Assembly: GCF_032854445.1 (NCBI RefSeq)
Contig: NC_088295.1
Coordinates: 23,299,385-23,363,384 of the forward strand
Reading direction: 5' to 3'
Length of the DNA: 64,000 bases
Origin: Liolophura sinensis
Lineage: Eukaryota; Mollusca; Polyplacophora; Chitonida; Chitonidae
A program made the position numbers and the translations under genes. Below are positions 49,170 to 62,209 of the stretch, piece after piece (the first letter of the stretch is position 1; each line of letters starts with the position of its first letter). The notes below the pieces were generated by a model that was not told the DNA's origin, did no database searches, and saw only the letters and a list, made by a program, of their open reading frames with translations.

Positions 49170-52100
49170 TAATTTGTGTTGTTATCGATGTGAATATAAA
49201 TGTAGTTACTTGAATTTGTATTTATTCTTTTGGTTATTCTGGTAATGGCAAACAGATGATAATGTGTCAAAGCTAAAACAGACTGGTTGATAGAATCTGT
49301 TGTATAGAGATTAAATAATACTTAAGCTAACTTTTAAGCTAATGCATGTATTTTGACTAGATGTATTTTAACATTTACTGAAATTCCACAATCTTGAGTT
49401 CAGCTAGATGCAGTCTTCAGAATGAATTACTGGATATGAAAGTAATCCTGGCCAAAGCTTGTCAACAGTGATCTTTCACAAGTATCATCAGTTCACCGTG
49501 GTCTAATGATTTAATTAATATTGTACTCTCCTTTAACTTCAATCTGTGATGGAACCTGTTTCACAACTTCTGTCAGAATTAAATGGTAAAAATTGCTGAA
49601 AATAAGCAACAGATTCCCCATTTGCTGCGACATCCTACAAACAGTGTCATCTTACAATTAAGTGTCTGCTTTAGCAAGTGTCAAAATTTGATCCACCGAC
49701 TAACATACGTGACAAGCAATGCACTATAAGTGTTGTAACTAAAATCACGACCATTACTGTTATAGCTAAAATCATGGCCTTACTTGAAGGAAGTTTGATT
49801 TTAATGCATTGGTACATGTATAAAAGGCTGCTGGAAAGCATTGCAGTATTCGACCTGTTATGTTGAGTACATTGTTCCGTTTGCAACTAGGTTTGACATT
49901 AAAAAAGCTCCATAAGGGATGAATGACTGGGGTATAACTCCACAGTGGCAGTGTTTCAGCCAAATCCCTGGGAGAAAACTCCATGTGGACAAACTTACAG
50001 AACACCTGTACTTGTCAATGAGCACTGCCCATTGGCAGAAATTATGTTGTAAACATCAGCAGAAGGATTAAATGGGATGTGTTAAAACAATGAGAATGTC
50101 AAATGTAGAAGTGATTTACCTGGGCATGTACACAGTGACATCACAGAAAATGACTACACAAACAACAAGCTAACCATGTACAACTATTCAACAGTTTATT
50201 TTTGTACCTGAATCACGGTGTAAAACTATATATACATAAACCTACTTCAAATATTCATTTGTCATAAAGCTCACCCTCTTATGCCCTCATACACATAACA
50301 ATGGCGCATAAATTTTTGAAAACATTGGACACATCATGACTAAACTGTAGCACTTCACTGTATATAGGGAATCTCATTAGCACCATGTTGCCTGGTTCAT
50401 CCAGTAGCAGTAGTTCTGTGATAAATGGATATACACACATGTATGTTTAAACTTTCAACAATCTCATACATCTAGCATTATCATTTAGCTTTGGAAAAAC
50501 TCTCCAGAATTATCCTGACCTGTGCAGTAATACTGGTACAATACACATCATTAATAGGCATGTGGTCCTCCAGCCATCAGAGTGGCTTATATCTACAGTG
50601 AACTATACTGCAGTAAGGCAGTCCCTGATTATTAAATCACAGTGTTCAAATTACATGTGTTGTTGTGCAGGGCACTACATACATATACCACCTAAACAGT
50701 ACAGAAAATACAGCCAAATATTGGCTGACATAATCTATAGAAACACTAACAACACATGCAGTTGTACAACTTACACAAGATAAACAGTCACAACCTGGGA
50801 ATTCTGTGAAAGTTGTCAAAAATTTCATATAATAAATTTCCAAACAAACTGGTCAGCATTTCCAAAGTACAAAGGGAAATAACTGTTCAACCCGAAGTGG
50901 AAAGAATGTGTGTTACAACTATAAGATGCTGATATTGGTCACATCAGAAAGATATTGTCGTGGATTAGTCTGGAATATTAGATTTAGCCACACCTTGAAC
51001 AATATTCACACAACACAAAATCTCTGGTAAAACTTCACATAAATGTGAGACGCTCAATATGTTACATGTATGTCACTCCTAATTTCTTTTCAAGAAAAAA
51101 AAACCTATGCGGCAGGGTAAATATAGCTGACCGCAGGGATAAAAATCATTTTTAAGCAATTACCCTCAGAGGCTGACACATTCTGATTTCAGTTGAGATC
51201 TGTGAAATCCTGATACACTCTGCAATCATGTCTACAAAAATCACAGTGATAAACAATATATACATCCCGGGAGCAATACCTCACTCCTACTGCAGCTTTA
51301 GCTCCCCCCCATATTATTTCAATATTTGTACAATATTAATGCAACTGTTTAGACATATGGTCGCTTTCATTCAAAGCATTATACAAATTCATCTCTACTT
51401 CATTATACATCTGTTTACGAATGTATGTACAACACCAATGTAGAACACTATAACAAACATTTCAAGGAGACATCAGTACCTGGTAAAACTTCTCCACATT
51501 TTAGAAAGATCACTCAAAGTACTCAAAATATTATATTTACACAGTGAGTCAGGTATTTATGTGGAGAAAACCAAAGTAAACTACCTTAGCCAGGTAGGCC
51601 TACATGTAAATATCAAACCTCATGATTTTAAGCTGGTGCCCAGCCATTAACAGTTGGATTTGAAACCTCACTGGTCACTGATGCAATTAGCCTTCTGACT
51701 GATCCCTGCATTTAAAGTACAGGTGTACTCTAAAACTCATGAAGTGACCATGCGGTTGTGACAAAGTTGAGCAACAGTTACTCGCAATTCAACATTCTGC
51801 GATGAGACATAGTTCTAGCCTACAAAGTAGCAAACAACAAACAATTATATATGTGGAAGGCCAGAATAATATTTTTAACTGTTATTAATAATGAAATGTT
51901 TAAACAGAAAAAAAATTCAGTACTCTTGGTAAACAGCACAGGTACATTATTGATGACGTCCAAAATATATAGCAGCAGGCAGTGCCCTTTTAAGCTAAGC
52001 TGGACAAACAAATCTCTTAACATCTGCCCAAACAGACTCGACAAAACAAAAATGGAATCTTACACTTTGGATTCCTTCTTAGAACATGTGGGCGAAAAAA

Positions 52101-52440
52101 AAAAACAGAAAATAAAAGCTAGGGTCAAAAAAGGCTATAAACATTCAAGCTGCACATAAACTTGCATCTGATTTTGCTAGTAGAGAATCAGCTTTTCGTC
52201 AAATCTGAACACCACATCTGGCACAAGAGCCTGTCTGTTTTGTCCTGGACAATATAATACCATGTCATGAAACAGTGTAGTTGAAGAAAGGGGTAAAACA
52301 TACGTTGTCCATCTTGTTCACATACTATGACAACAGTATATTCTTTGAGTTGTACAGTACTCCATGGGATCACCACTGGACTTGCATAGTAACAGCTATG
52401 ATATGTCATGGTGGGTTTGAGTTCTCTACAATATGTCAGC
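49170..52440. other. Intergenic/3' region between convergent genes
   Basis: No coding exon recognised on either strand. Short open frames have no motif or splice support. It probably includes the UCP4 3' UTR: a minus-strand aataaa (plus-strand tttatt at 50195-50200) is one possible UCP4 poly(A) signal. Confidence 0.45.
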
Positions 52441-53187
52441 CACAAGGTTGGAATGAGGAAGCTCTAGTCATCTTCCTCACTTACTCGCACATCAGCCAGA
52501 AGGTCACACATCAATCACAAGGTCACATGTCAGCCACAATGTCATACGTCTACCACAATGTCGTCTGTCTACCACAAGGTAAGAACTTGGTCACATGTGC
52601 GAGCCAAAAGGTCTTATGTCAGTCACAATTCAAATGTCAGCCACAAGGTCAGAATGAGGAATCACCTATCATCTTCCCCACCTGCTCATATGTCAGCCTG
52701 AAAGTAACATGTCAGCAAGAAGGTCATTTGTCAGCAAGAATGTCAGAATGAGGAAGCACCAGTCATCTTCCCCACTTGCTCAATTGTCGGTCCGAAAGTC
52801 ACGTCAGCCAGAAAGTCATTTGTCAGCAAGAATGTCAGAATGAGGAAGCACCAGTCATCTTGTCAGCCAGAAAGTCACATGTCAGCCAGAAAGTCACGTC
52901 AGCCACAAGGTCATACGTCAGCACCAGTCATCTTTCCCACTTGCTCATAAGTCAGCCAGAAGGTCACATGTCAGCCACAAAGCCACATGTCAGTCACAAG
53001 GTTATATGTCAGTGAGAAGGTCAGAATGAGGAAGCACCAGTCATCTTTCCCACTTGCTGGTATGTCAGCCAAAAGGTCACATGTCAGCCACAAGGTTAGA
53101 ATGAGGAAGCATCAGTCATCTCTTTCACTTGCCCATGTCAGGCACAAGATTACATGCCATCCACAAGGTCATATGTCAACAAGGAGG
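52441..53187 (-). repeat. Minisatellite derived from the UCP4 terminal exon
   Basis: At least six diverged copies of the last UCP4 coding exon are recognisable by gaatgaggaagcaccagtca-type blocks starting at 52451, 52652, 52746, 52838, 53024 and 53099, plus a partial at 52921; the parent is at 53188. On the minus strand several still read K-M-T-G-A-S-S-F-stop. Between them a shorter unit (catatgtcagccacaaggtc) is further multiplied. Plus-strand frames through it are artefacts. It lies just 3' of the UCP4 stop, probably in its 3' UTR. Confidence 0.88.
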
Positions 53188-56100
53188 TCAGAATGAAGAA
53201 GCACCGGTCATCTTTCTCACTTGCTCATATGTCAGCCAGAAAGTCAGTGACCAGGGAGCCTGAAACACACCAAGACATTAAACATGTCACATGTATTTGT
53301 TGCTTGTTAAAAACTTTGCTCTCATCATTATTTTGGTTTTATCATTACGATGTATCCTATTGGCAGGATGGTCTCAATACAGACTTTGTTTATGCAGGAT
53401 GAAAGAATATTTCATGTATATGACATGGAAATGTCCACATTTTATTGAAATGCTAAGTAAGTTTGATGACGTCAGAGGGCAGCAAACAGGTAGTGAATAG
53501 TTCTATTTTATTTATTTATTTGATTGTTGTTTAATGTTCTACTCAAGCATTTTCACTGCTGATTGATGGTAGTGACATTTATTTGGGTGGAGGAAATAGA
53601 ATAAAACACTGATCTTTTGCAAGTTTAAGATGAACTTTCAGTGACTTACAGATATGACCACCATACTTGTGAGAAACAAGAGGTTTCTACAAACATTAGG
53701 CTGCGCAAAAGACCACATGAGCATTGTTGACTGCTTACTGTCACTCAGACCCCACAAGCAGTAAAAGTGGGTGAAACTAGAAATTCCCTGTCTAAGGCAG
53801 ATAGTTTCAAGAAAACAGACATGTACATGTAGGTATAAAATGTCAACAATGCCTGAGTGCCTAGGAATTCTGATGGATTATACAAGTACTCCTCTTTTCT
53901 ACCTTTCCCCCCAATGTCAAGCATTCATCATGACCAACAAGACTGTGACTGACTGACTGACTGACTGACTTCAGAATAACAAAACAAAATGATTCCTTCT
54001 ATTACTTCAGCAATCTGTGCTCATGGTTTCACAGAAAGTCAAGCACGGAAGAGTACTGAGTTTGGGACCACCCTGCTAAAGCTGGAAAGTAGGAGTTCCC
54101 CCTTCACTCATTCAGAAAGTATGTTCAGATTAAAATGACAACAGATTGATGTCATAGATGACAATCCAGTGACATCAAGCAGAGATATGTGCAAGTTTCC
54201 TTTGAACTACTCTTGTACTGAATTCAGAAAGACCATGCACATGGCATGCATAATTTCTGTCAACTGATAAAACTATCAGTTAAAGCTATCAGCACATTAA
54301 ACATTCAGGTTCTGAACAACTCAGCAGTACTAGATACACTCACCATCCTTGCCCAGATAGGCAAGAATCCTTTATATAATGCCCAGAATCCCTCTTGGTT
54401 GACTGTTTTCATGAGGCAATCCAGAGAGGACTTGTAAACCACACCTCTGTCAAAACACAAACACAGGTCATTTAAAGTAGAACACCAATGCTGGGCCTTC
54501 TAAACTGCATGTATATAACTTTATGTCCCCTGAATCCACTTTGATCATTTAAAAGACTGAACAGAGAAGAAAAATGGTAGAATTTGATGATCAAACATCA
54601 GCAAATCTACCTCACTATGATGGAGCCACCCTTGACCTTGTAACCTCACAGCGGTACATTCGCTGTCAGGCATGCAGGCTTCTCTGTGTACAACACAGAT
54701 AACAGGAGACAATCGCTACACCTTTACAACTAATTTCGATATTATTCCACACCCAAATGTGGCACAATACCGTAAAGTTAAATACCTGGCCTAAAACTGC
54801 TAGGGATTGAGGAAATATGGACCAGATATGTCATTGTAAAAGCCCTTTGATTGCGGAGGACTCGAGCAATTGTAGTTGTACATGTATGAGACTTGCTTAT
54901 TCTACAATGTCTATAATCAAAGAAAAGGCTCAAGGATGAGGCTTATATCCCTTCTAAAATGCCAAATGAAAAAGAAAAGACGTCAGGATTTTCACTCCCA
55001 AAATGCAGAAGTTGTTTAGCTATTTGCTTGTTTGAAACAGTGGGTCGTGACACAAACTGTAGGGAGCTGCTAGCCTTTGCCCTACAATGTCCACGATGTT
55101 AGAGGATAGCCCTCCTGTTCACACCGCACTCAGAGGGTGCGTGATACCTCACAGCATGCCATACCTTGATGCCGTAACTGGACAAAGTTTAAATTGGCAT
55201 TTAGATGTCTTACCAATCACTGTTTCCATTCAATATAATTCAAGCCTTATTTATTTTTGCTGGTGACACTTTTTAGAAATTAAGCATAAAAAAATAGCTT
55301 GACTGTTACTTTCCCAAGTGTTGAGCGACAGAGTGCTCTGGCTTGTCACTACACCTCACAATCCACTGGCCTGACAGCATGGCCATCGACTTGACTATAA
55401 AAATTTACACCGTGCCAAATTTTCCATGGGTACAACCATGCTCAATTCCTGGCAGACAAACCAGATAGGAGCGCGTCTGCTTCATTTGCAGAGACTGGTA
55501 AGTGAGCAAAAATCCGTCATTGTATTGGCCAGTCGCTATGCTGTACATGATTTTCAAGGATCTAAAACAACTCCGGTATTTTGCAAAATGTTTGTTGCAA
55601 AACTGTCTTACTGATATGATTTTCAGGTTGCTAATTAACAGGTGTACACGTAGGGGTAACTATAGATTAAGTCATGCCATGGCTAATTCTGGAAAAGCAC
55701 ACCTCAGGTAGGCCTAATGCACGGATTTGGCCATGCTTTGCAGGGCTTTTCAATCCAATATCCAGGCACATGTTACTGGCATGATTCAATTTTTTAAACA
55801 GAACTAAGATAATGTTTTTTTAAATGCAGTTTACAGATTAACATCGCATAAACATTTAGTGTGAAAATAAAGTCAGTAAAATCTAGTTAAAAAAATATAC
55901 ATATAACTGTAAATCTACTACATGTCCTTCACAAATACAGCATATTTTCAGGCATGGTTAAGACGTAAGGACAAAGTGACTACATGCTGGCCACAACTGT
56001 ACCTTGTTTAAACCCAGACCAATACATACATGTACATGCAGCAGGCCAACATGACACTGACACCAAAGCCCATGTCATACATGTGCTCCATGGAAAGTCA

Positions 56101-59100
56101 CATTTCTGTTTCCAATCAATGACTTACTTGCCGTGTTTCCTTTTCTGATTCATGATTCTTGTCTTGACAACATCAGCAGGGGTACCTAAGACAGCAGCCA
56201 CGACACCTGAGCAAGCACTGCAGCACAGAGAACAGCTGGATTGTCACCAATACATTCTAACATGCTCACATGCAAATGACTACACATATTCATTTGTATG
56301 TTCGTGTCCTGAAGAAGGCACTTGGCCCGCCAACCAGTTACTAGAGTCCTCTCTCAGACAGGGATAGCAAGTATACTTATTTATCTGTTTTCACATGACA
56401 ACTTCAATCATATGACAGATTATGTGAGAAACTAGAATTCATAATGTCCAGAAAAAGGTACTTTGCCCCAAAATACCTAATTACCAGAGTACTTTCAAAC
56501 CTAGGATATGAGCCACATTATCTTGTTTAATTATAAAGGAAGAAGTCTCTATGTATGCTTGTGCACCACTGTTCATCTGATTTACTTTACACTTGCCAGA
56601 TGTATTACTGAGGACACAAGGACGTGCAATGTTGAGTATTAAAACAAGATTTCAGAAACTCTAATCCATTTTCAATAGGCTTCCAAGCAAATTACATGTA
56701 TAAAATAAAGACTCTAAGTTAACCCTACATCACAAAAACAGAAGTTGAACTGCAGAAATTCTCAGCCCTGAATAATTATAATACCCCAGTTAGCGGATTT
56801 TTTTTTTTGATTGGTGTTTTACGCCGTACTCAAGAATATTTCACTTATACGACGGCAGCCAGCATTATGGTGGGTGGAAACCGGGCAGAGCCCGGGGGAA
56901 ACCCACGACCATCCGCAGTGTCATTCCTCCTCAGCATTAATGTTATTATATCATTTAGAAACAATCTCTGATGAACAGCATGCTCCTCTGTATAACATAA
57001 GTCTACACCTGAGCATATTGGCCTACACTTATGTACCTGTAGGCCTAGGTGAATATAAGCGAGTCTTATTATTATTTCAATCTAATTTTAAAATATCACA
57101 TTTCAATTTAAAGGATATTACTTAAGATACTTTAACGATTTATTTTTTCAATCTTTTTTTAAATTATTATACTCAATACACACTGACAATACACTGATTT
57201 GGTTCATGAAACTTCAAAGGTGCATTTAATGACTTACTCATTTCACATTGTATTTATTTACCCAGGGCTGTTCACAGCCTAAGGGCCACAATTTATAAAG
57301 TTGTTTTTTTTTTTTTTTTGCCTCTGAGTCGCCTGTTACACATATAATTACATGTATAAAATAAAGACTCTAAGTTAACCCTACATCACAAAAACAGAAG
57401 TTGAACTGCAGAAGTTCTCAGCCCTGAACAATTATACTACACCACTTAGTGGAACCATTGTGGAGCAATCTGCTTCTATTCAAACTGGTAGAGTATAGCA
57501 AGGAAACACATCTCTCAACAAAAGGTACAAGACAGGACAAAATCTCAAAAAATTTTCTATAAATCTCACTTCGCACCATTTTTCACTCTGGAATGGTGAT
57601 GTAGTTTATTTTGATAAAAATAATCAGTATAGTTTTAGGGACACTATGTATACAATTTAAGGCCTAACAAACCAATTAAGATGAAAATAGCAGATAAAAC
57701 ATAGTGCTGTTGTAATATATGTCTGATTATTTTGACATCAGGCCATGTGGTGTAGCCTATTTCTTCATCTCCTAGTTCCTCCAGGAAACAAGTTTTTAAT
57801 TTGGTATGAACACCTTTCCATGCATCATTTCTTCACGTTTACCTTGCTGAAGCTTAATTTATATCAAGGGATCAATTAACAATTGAACGGCACCCATAGA
57901 GTATATTCTCATCACACCGCTCACCAGTACCATGATCAATCATCCTTTGAAAGTAAAAGTAAATTTCTTCTTTGATCCATTTTTAAAGTGGTAATAAATC
58001 TTATGCCTGATTTTGGTTATCCAGGGACAAGATTTAATTTCTGTACTTTATATGTCATGACCATTTTTGTCGGTTTTTCAGCGGTGGTACAACTTTATAA
58101 AATGCAAATAAAATTACACTGAAAATTATTTATTACTTACCTGGACATTGTATGTGTGACGTAATTATCTGTCAAATTAGTATGTAACAATAACTGATGT
58201 TTCACTGTGTCGTAAGTAGCCATATCTGAAGTAGAATAAACACAGTACCCACATATGTAACCATAAAGTAATGTTACTGGCAAATAATACCAACAGATCT
58301 CTGCAAATGGAAATTAGTTTTCAAATTTCAGAGAAAAAAAGACAATCTTAAACACCCCTCCACTACTTTCTCAAAAAAACAAACAAACAAAAAACATGAT
58401 ACAAAAAAAATGACCTTTATTAAAATGAGGATGTAGATTTAAACTGCCTCATAAAGTATGTCACTGTGTATAACTACAAGTGTGGACTATGAAAGGTCAT
58501 ATATATGCAGATTGTGTATTTATCTCCCTTACCTCCCATATTAACTAAAGCTGCTCTCTGTACATTTGGCACCACGCCACTCCATAAACCCCGGATACCG
58601 CCATGATGAACAATTTTTCTAAATGCATGAGCTGTGTTTTCAAATCTGAAAACAAAAAAAATGACAATTACATTTAGTTTAAAATAATCAACACAGCTTA
58701 AACCAGTTTTTGCTGGTTTTTATGGAATGAAGAGCTAGGACTTAGTAAGCCAAGACACTTTCCCACACCTACATTATGCCGTGCATATGTGTAATAAGCT
58801 ACATTATGTCGTGCATATGTGTAATAAGCTATTGAACTTACCAAGAATGACAAAAAATTTTCCATAATATCATAGAAGTTAACAGAACATCACAATGCTA
58901 TTTTTCGCATTTAAACATTTGTCTCATCATACAGTCTAGTACTACTTGACAACAACTTGACAAATTATCTGCCAAAGGCTGGGTTTGAACATGCACATTT
59001 TGTGTCCTCAGCAACTCTACTATTAAAGGTGCTAAAAGCCTCTATATCAAAATCACTTTTCGTAATTTGTGTATTTGTGATTATCTTAACATTTTTCTCT

Positions 59101-60375
59101 GAATTTTACGAGCTCTGTTGAACTTCACTGACCTGCCATGTATCAGACTAGTAAATACATGTAAATAAAGTGAAATAATAATTTTACACTGACATAATAA
59201 TACAGTATTCCCTGAGGAAGTCCTGGAAAATTCTGCCTACGATATCTGTAGACACACTGTGAAGATCCAGTAGCACCCCTACAGGCAACTTATTTACACT
59301 GATTTCTTAATAATGAGTGACTGTCATAATAAAATTAACTTCTGACAGACGACATATATCCGTGCACATGAGCCACTTCAAATTGGAGGGGAAAACTAAG
59401 GTTACAAGTTATAAATTAGTTTCTTCATGCTTGAGTAGCTCAGGCCACGTAGCTTCCAAGTACTATAACATGATATGATAATCAGCATAAACTCCCTGGG
59501 GATTGCATGTCTTCTAAATTTAGGACACTGCCTGAACACATTATATGAACTACAAGTACAAGTGACTGCACAGGATGTATACAGCTTAACTTTAACATCA
59601 ATTACTCATACTTAACAAATCCTTCCTTATTTAACATAACCCATGACGTCTTTCAATAAACTCATACATGTACCATTTTAGGATTCTGAACATTTTGCCC
59701 TGAATACTAGAAGAATTAGCTGGTGATATGGGACAAGCCAGAATTACACAGCCATAGAAAAGAGATGTCTTTTCACACATGGCATACATTTCCACCCATA
59801 CCATGAAGAAATACATGTACATGTTATCCACAGTGTCATGCCTCTTCAGCATTAGTGTTATTATATCATTTAGAAGCAATCTCTGATGAACAACATACTC
59901 CACTATATAACATAACATAAGTCCACACCTGAGCATATTGGCCTACACTTATGTACCTGTAGGCCTACATGAATATAGGAAAGTCTATTATTTCATTCTA
60001 ATTTTAAAATATCACATTTCAATTTAAAGCATATTACTTAAGATACTTCAACAATTTATTATTTCAATCTTTTTTTAAATTATTATACTCAATACACACT
60101 GAAAATACACTGATTTAGTTCATGAAACTTTAATGACTTACTCATTTCATATTGTATTTATTTACCCAGGATTGTACACAGCCTGAGGGCCACAATTTAT
60201 AAAGTTGTTAAAGACTATAAAAACACTGCCCACTACTAGACTGGTAGATTACCTGGGTTTTTTGCCTCTGAGTCGCCTGACCCCATCCATCTGCATCTGG
60301 ACTTTGACCAAGTCTGTGGGACTAGCAATGAGCTGACCTATTGCCCCAGCACATATCCCTCCTACAACTGCCTTC
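53188..60375 (-). CDS. UCP4: Mitochondrial uncoupling protein 4 (SLC25A27-like), C-terminal six exons
   Basis: Exons in transcript order: 60375-60253, 58645-58533, 58225-58141, 56217-56128, 54446-54344, 53259-53188, all joining in phase with GT-AG borders. The reading contains [23 protein letters not shown] (second carrier signature), [38 protein letters not shown] (third signature), [16 protein letters not shown], and ends T-G-A-S-S-F. These features are specific to UCP4 among SLC25 carriers. An inner-mitochondrial-membrane transporter linked to mild uncoupling in family members. About 195 of about 320 residues are present; the first third of the protein is not found before 64000. Confidence 0.95.
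53512..53590 (-). mobile_element. SINE family A fragment
   Basis: Tail-end fragment (atttatttgattgttgttta, ctactcaagcattttcac) in the last UCP4 intron. Confidence 0.5.
53944..53971. repeat. TGAC tetranucleotide microsatellite
   Basis: Six to seven uninterrupted gact units within the last UCP4 intron. Confidence 0.85.
54447..56127 (-). other. UCP4 intron, nothing recognisable
   Basis: 1.7-kb intron between the exons at 56217-56128 and 54446-54344. Short open frames at 55426-55711 have no support. Confidence 0.5.
56690..57455. repeat. Inserted duplicate of UCP4 intron/exon-edge sequence between direct repeats
   Basis: 56694-56795 and 57348-57455 are near-identical direct repeats. Between them lie a SINE family A fragment (56797-56922) and, at about 56925-57335, a diverged copy of 59832-60276. 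That copy ends inside UCP4 coding sequence (gcctctgagtcgcctg, matching the exon at 60253-60375), so a 16-bp exon relic is embedded in this intron. Confidence 0.85.
57456..58140 (-). other. UCP4 intron remainder, nothing recognisable
   Basis: AT-rich sequence between the inserted duplicate and the exon at 58225-58141. No element or frame supported. Confidence 0.5.
58771..58830. repeat. 30-bp direct duplication
   Basis: acattatgccgtgcatatgt plus gtaataagct is repeated once with a single change, within a UCP4 intron. Confidence 0.9.
59832..60276. repeat. Source copy of the segment duplicated at 56925-57335
   Basis: Intron sequence next to, and including the 3' edge of, the UCP4 exon 60253-60375. 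It keeps about 50 bp before the splice donor that the other copy has replaced with a T-run, so it is taken as the original. Confidence 0.75.
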
Positions 60376-61198
60376 CTACAATGCATAAAATACAAAACTG
60401 ACATGCGGGTTTTTGTCTGTCTGTATTGTGTCTAACCCTCATGGAACTTAAATGTGAGCAGTTCAAAAGTATGCAAGTAAGCTACTAATTCTGGAATTCA
60501 GGTTACAAAGACAAAATCATCAATTCTATCAAGGGCAAAAATCCTAGGCAATTATGTAAATGCATCACCTTGTTTCCATCCATTTCTCCATCTCATTTAT
60601 TAGTAGTATAACATGACTACATGTATACAGAGTTCAAAATATAGACATTTAAATGTGCAATGCGGGTTTAATAAGAGAACATGACATATTCATATGCACT
60701 GGGTCAACAGTTAACTCTCAGGGGCCATTTTTATCCCTGTCACAAGTGACATAATAATGGGAGTGTAACACTGCAGTTTATGAAGTGTAAATCCCCTAAG
60801 CTTAAAGGTTTCTAAAATTAAAGCAGCTATAAATGTATGTCAAATGCTTAGAATCATGTGCAACAGGTTGCAGACAGGCAAACAATGGACTTACACGAAG
60901 AAAACACATACATCATAAACACGCAGGCACATACTGAATGGGGTGTGACCTGTTCATGCTTGCGTAACAATCATACCAGGAAGTAATGTGATGTACTGTG
61001 GCATTTAACATCTTAGGATGAGCAATTATTTGACTACACAATATCATAATTATAAATTACAAAAAAGTTTTGTTCTCCTCTTGTCGTTCATACATATTCA
61101 TATGTTGTTCACATTATGATTGCTTTGTGGAACAACTAATACTTCTGATTTCTCTAATCCTTGATGAACATCAAAATGGCTCAGTTATCTAAGGCTTC
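60376..61198 (-). other. UCP4 intron, nothing recognisable
   Basis: Sequence upstream (minus-strand sense) of the first visible UCP4 exon. I looked for the missing N-terminal carrier exons here and did not find them. Confidence 0.5.
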
Positions 61199-61239
61199 TT
61201 GCTCACTGCAGACAAAAGGCTCTTTACCAGTCAGACCGA

Positions 61240-62170
61240 GTTATGTCGTTATATCTGTCAAGTTTTTTGGCCAACGGAAGAGAGAGTTATGTCATTATGT
61301 CTGTCAAGTGTTTGGTCAGGAGAAGAGAGAGTTATGTCATTATATCTGTCAAGTGTTTGGTCAAGGGCAGGCAGGGTTATGTCAGGATATCAATCAAGTG
61401 TTTGGTCAAGGGCAGACAGGGTTGTGTAAGGATATCAATCAAGTGTTTGGTCAAGGGCAGACATGGTTATGTCAGGATATCAATCAAGTATTTGGCTGAG
61501 GGCAGACAGGGTTATGTCAGGATATCAATCAAGTGTTTGGTCAAGGGCAGGCAGGGTTATGTCAGGATATCAATCAAGTGTTTGGTCAAGGGCAGACATG
61601 GTTATGTCAGAATATCAATCAAGTGTTTGGTCAAGGGAAGACAGGGTTATGTCAGGATATCAGTCAAGTGTTTGGTCAAGGGCAGACAGGGTTATGTCAG
61701 GATATCAATCAAGTGTTTGGTCAAGGGCAGACATGGTTATGTCAGGATACCAGTCAAGTGTTTGGTCAAGGGCAGACAGGGTTGTGTAAGGATATCAATC
61801 AAGTGTTTGGTCAAGGGCAGACATGGTTATGTCAGGATATCAATCAAGTGTTTGGTCAAGGGCAGACAGGGTTATGTCAGGATATCAGTCAAGTATTTGG
61901 TCAAGGGCAGACATGGTTATGTCAGGATATCAATCAAGTGTCTGGTCAAGGGCAGACAGGGTTGTGTAAGGATATCAATCAAGTGTTTGGTCAAGGGCAG
62001 ACAGGGTTATGTCAGGATATCAATCAAGTGTTTGGTCAAGGGCAGACAGGGTTATGTCAGGATATCAGTCAAATGTTTGGTCAAGGGCAGACAGGGTTAT
62101 GTCAGGATATCAATCAAGAGTTTGGCTGAGGGCAGACAGGGTTATGTCAGGATATCAATCAAGACAGGGT
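61240..62170. repeat. 45-bp minisatellite, about 20 copies
   Basis: Unit ttatgtcaggatatcaatca with agtgtttggtcaagggcaga and caggg, repeated every 45 bp. The first three or four copies (61240-61370) are more diverged, with agaagagaga in place of gcagacaggg. Because 45 is a multiple of three and the unit has no plus-strand stops, long open frames (up to 326 codons) appear in all three plus frames. No start context, splice site or known domain supports translation. It probably lies in an intron of UCP4. Confidence 0.93.
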
Positions 62171-62209
62171 CAAGAGTTTTCTTATCTTACTCAAATCAAA
62201 CTTTTATGA

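Noticed and set aside
52188-52445. I-P-W-S-containing minus frame as the UCP4 last exon
   Set aside because: The exon at 53259-53188 gives an exact phase join and the full UCP4 C-terminus; the I-P-W-S match is coincidental.
52281-53402. Several plus-strand Ser/His/Val-rich open frames
   Set aside because: They run through the UCP4 exon-derived minisatellite on the wrong strand.
61240-62170. CRISPR array
   Set aside because: Contiguous tandem units without unique spacers, in a eukaryotic genome.
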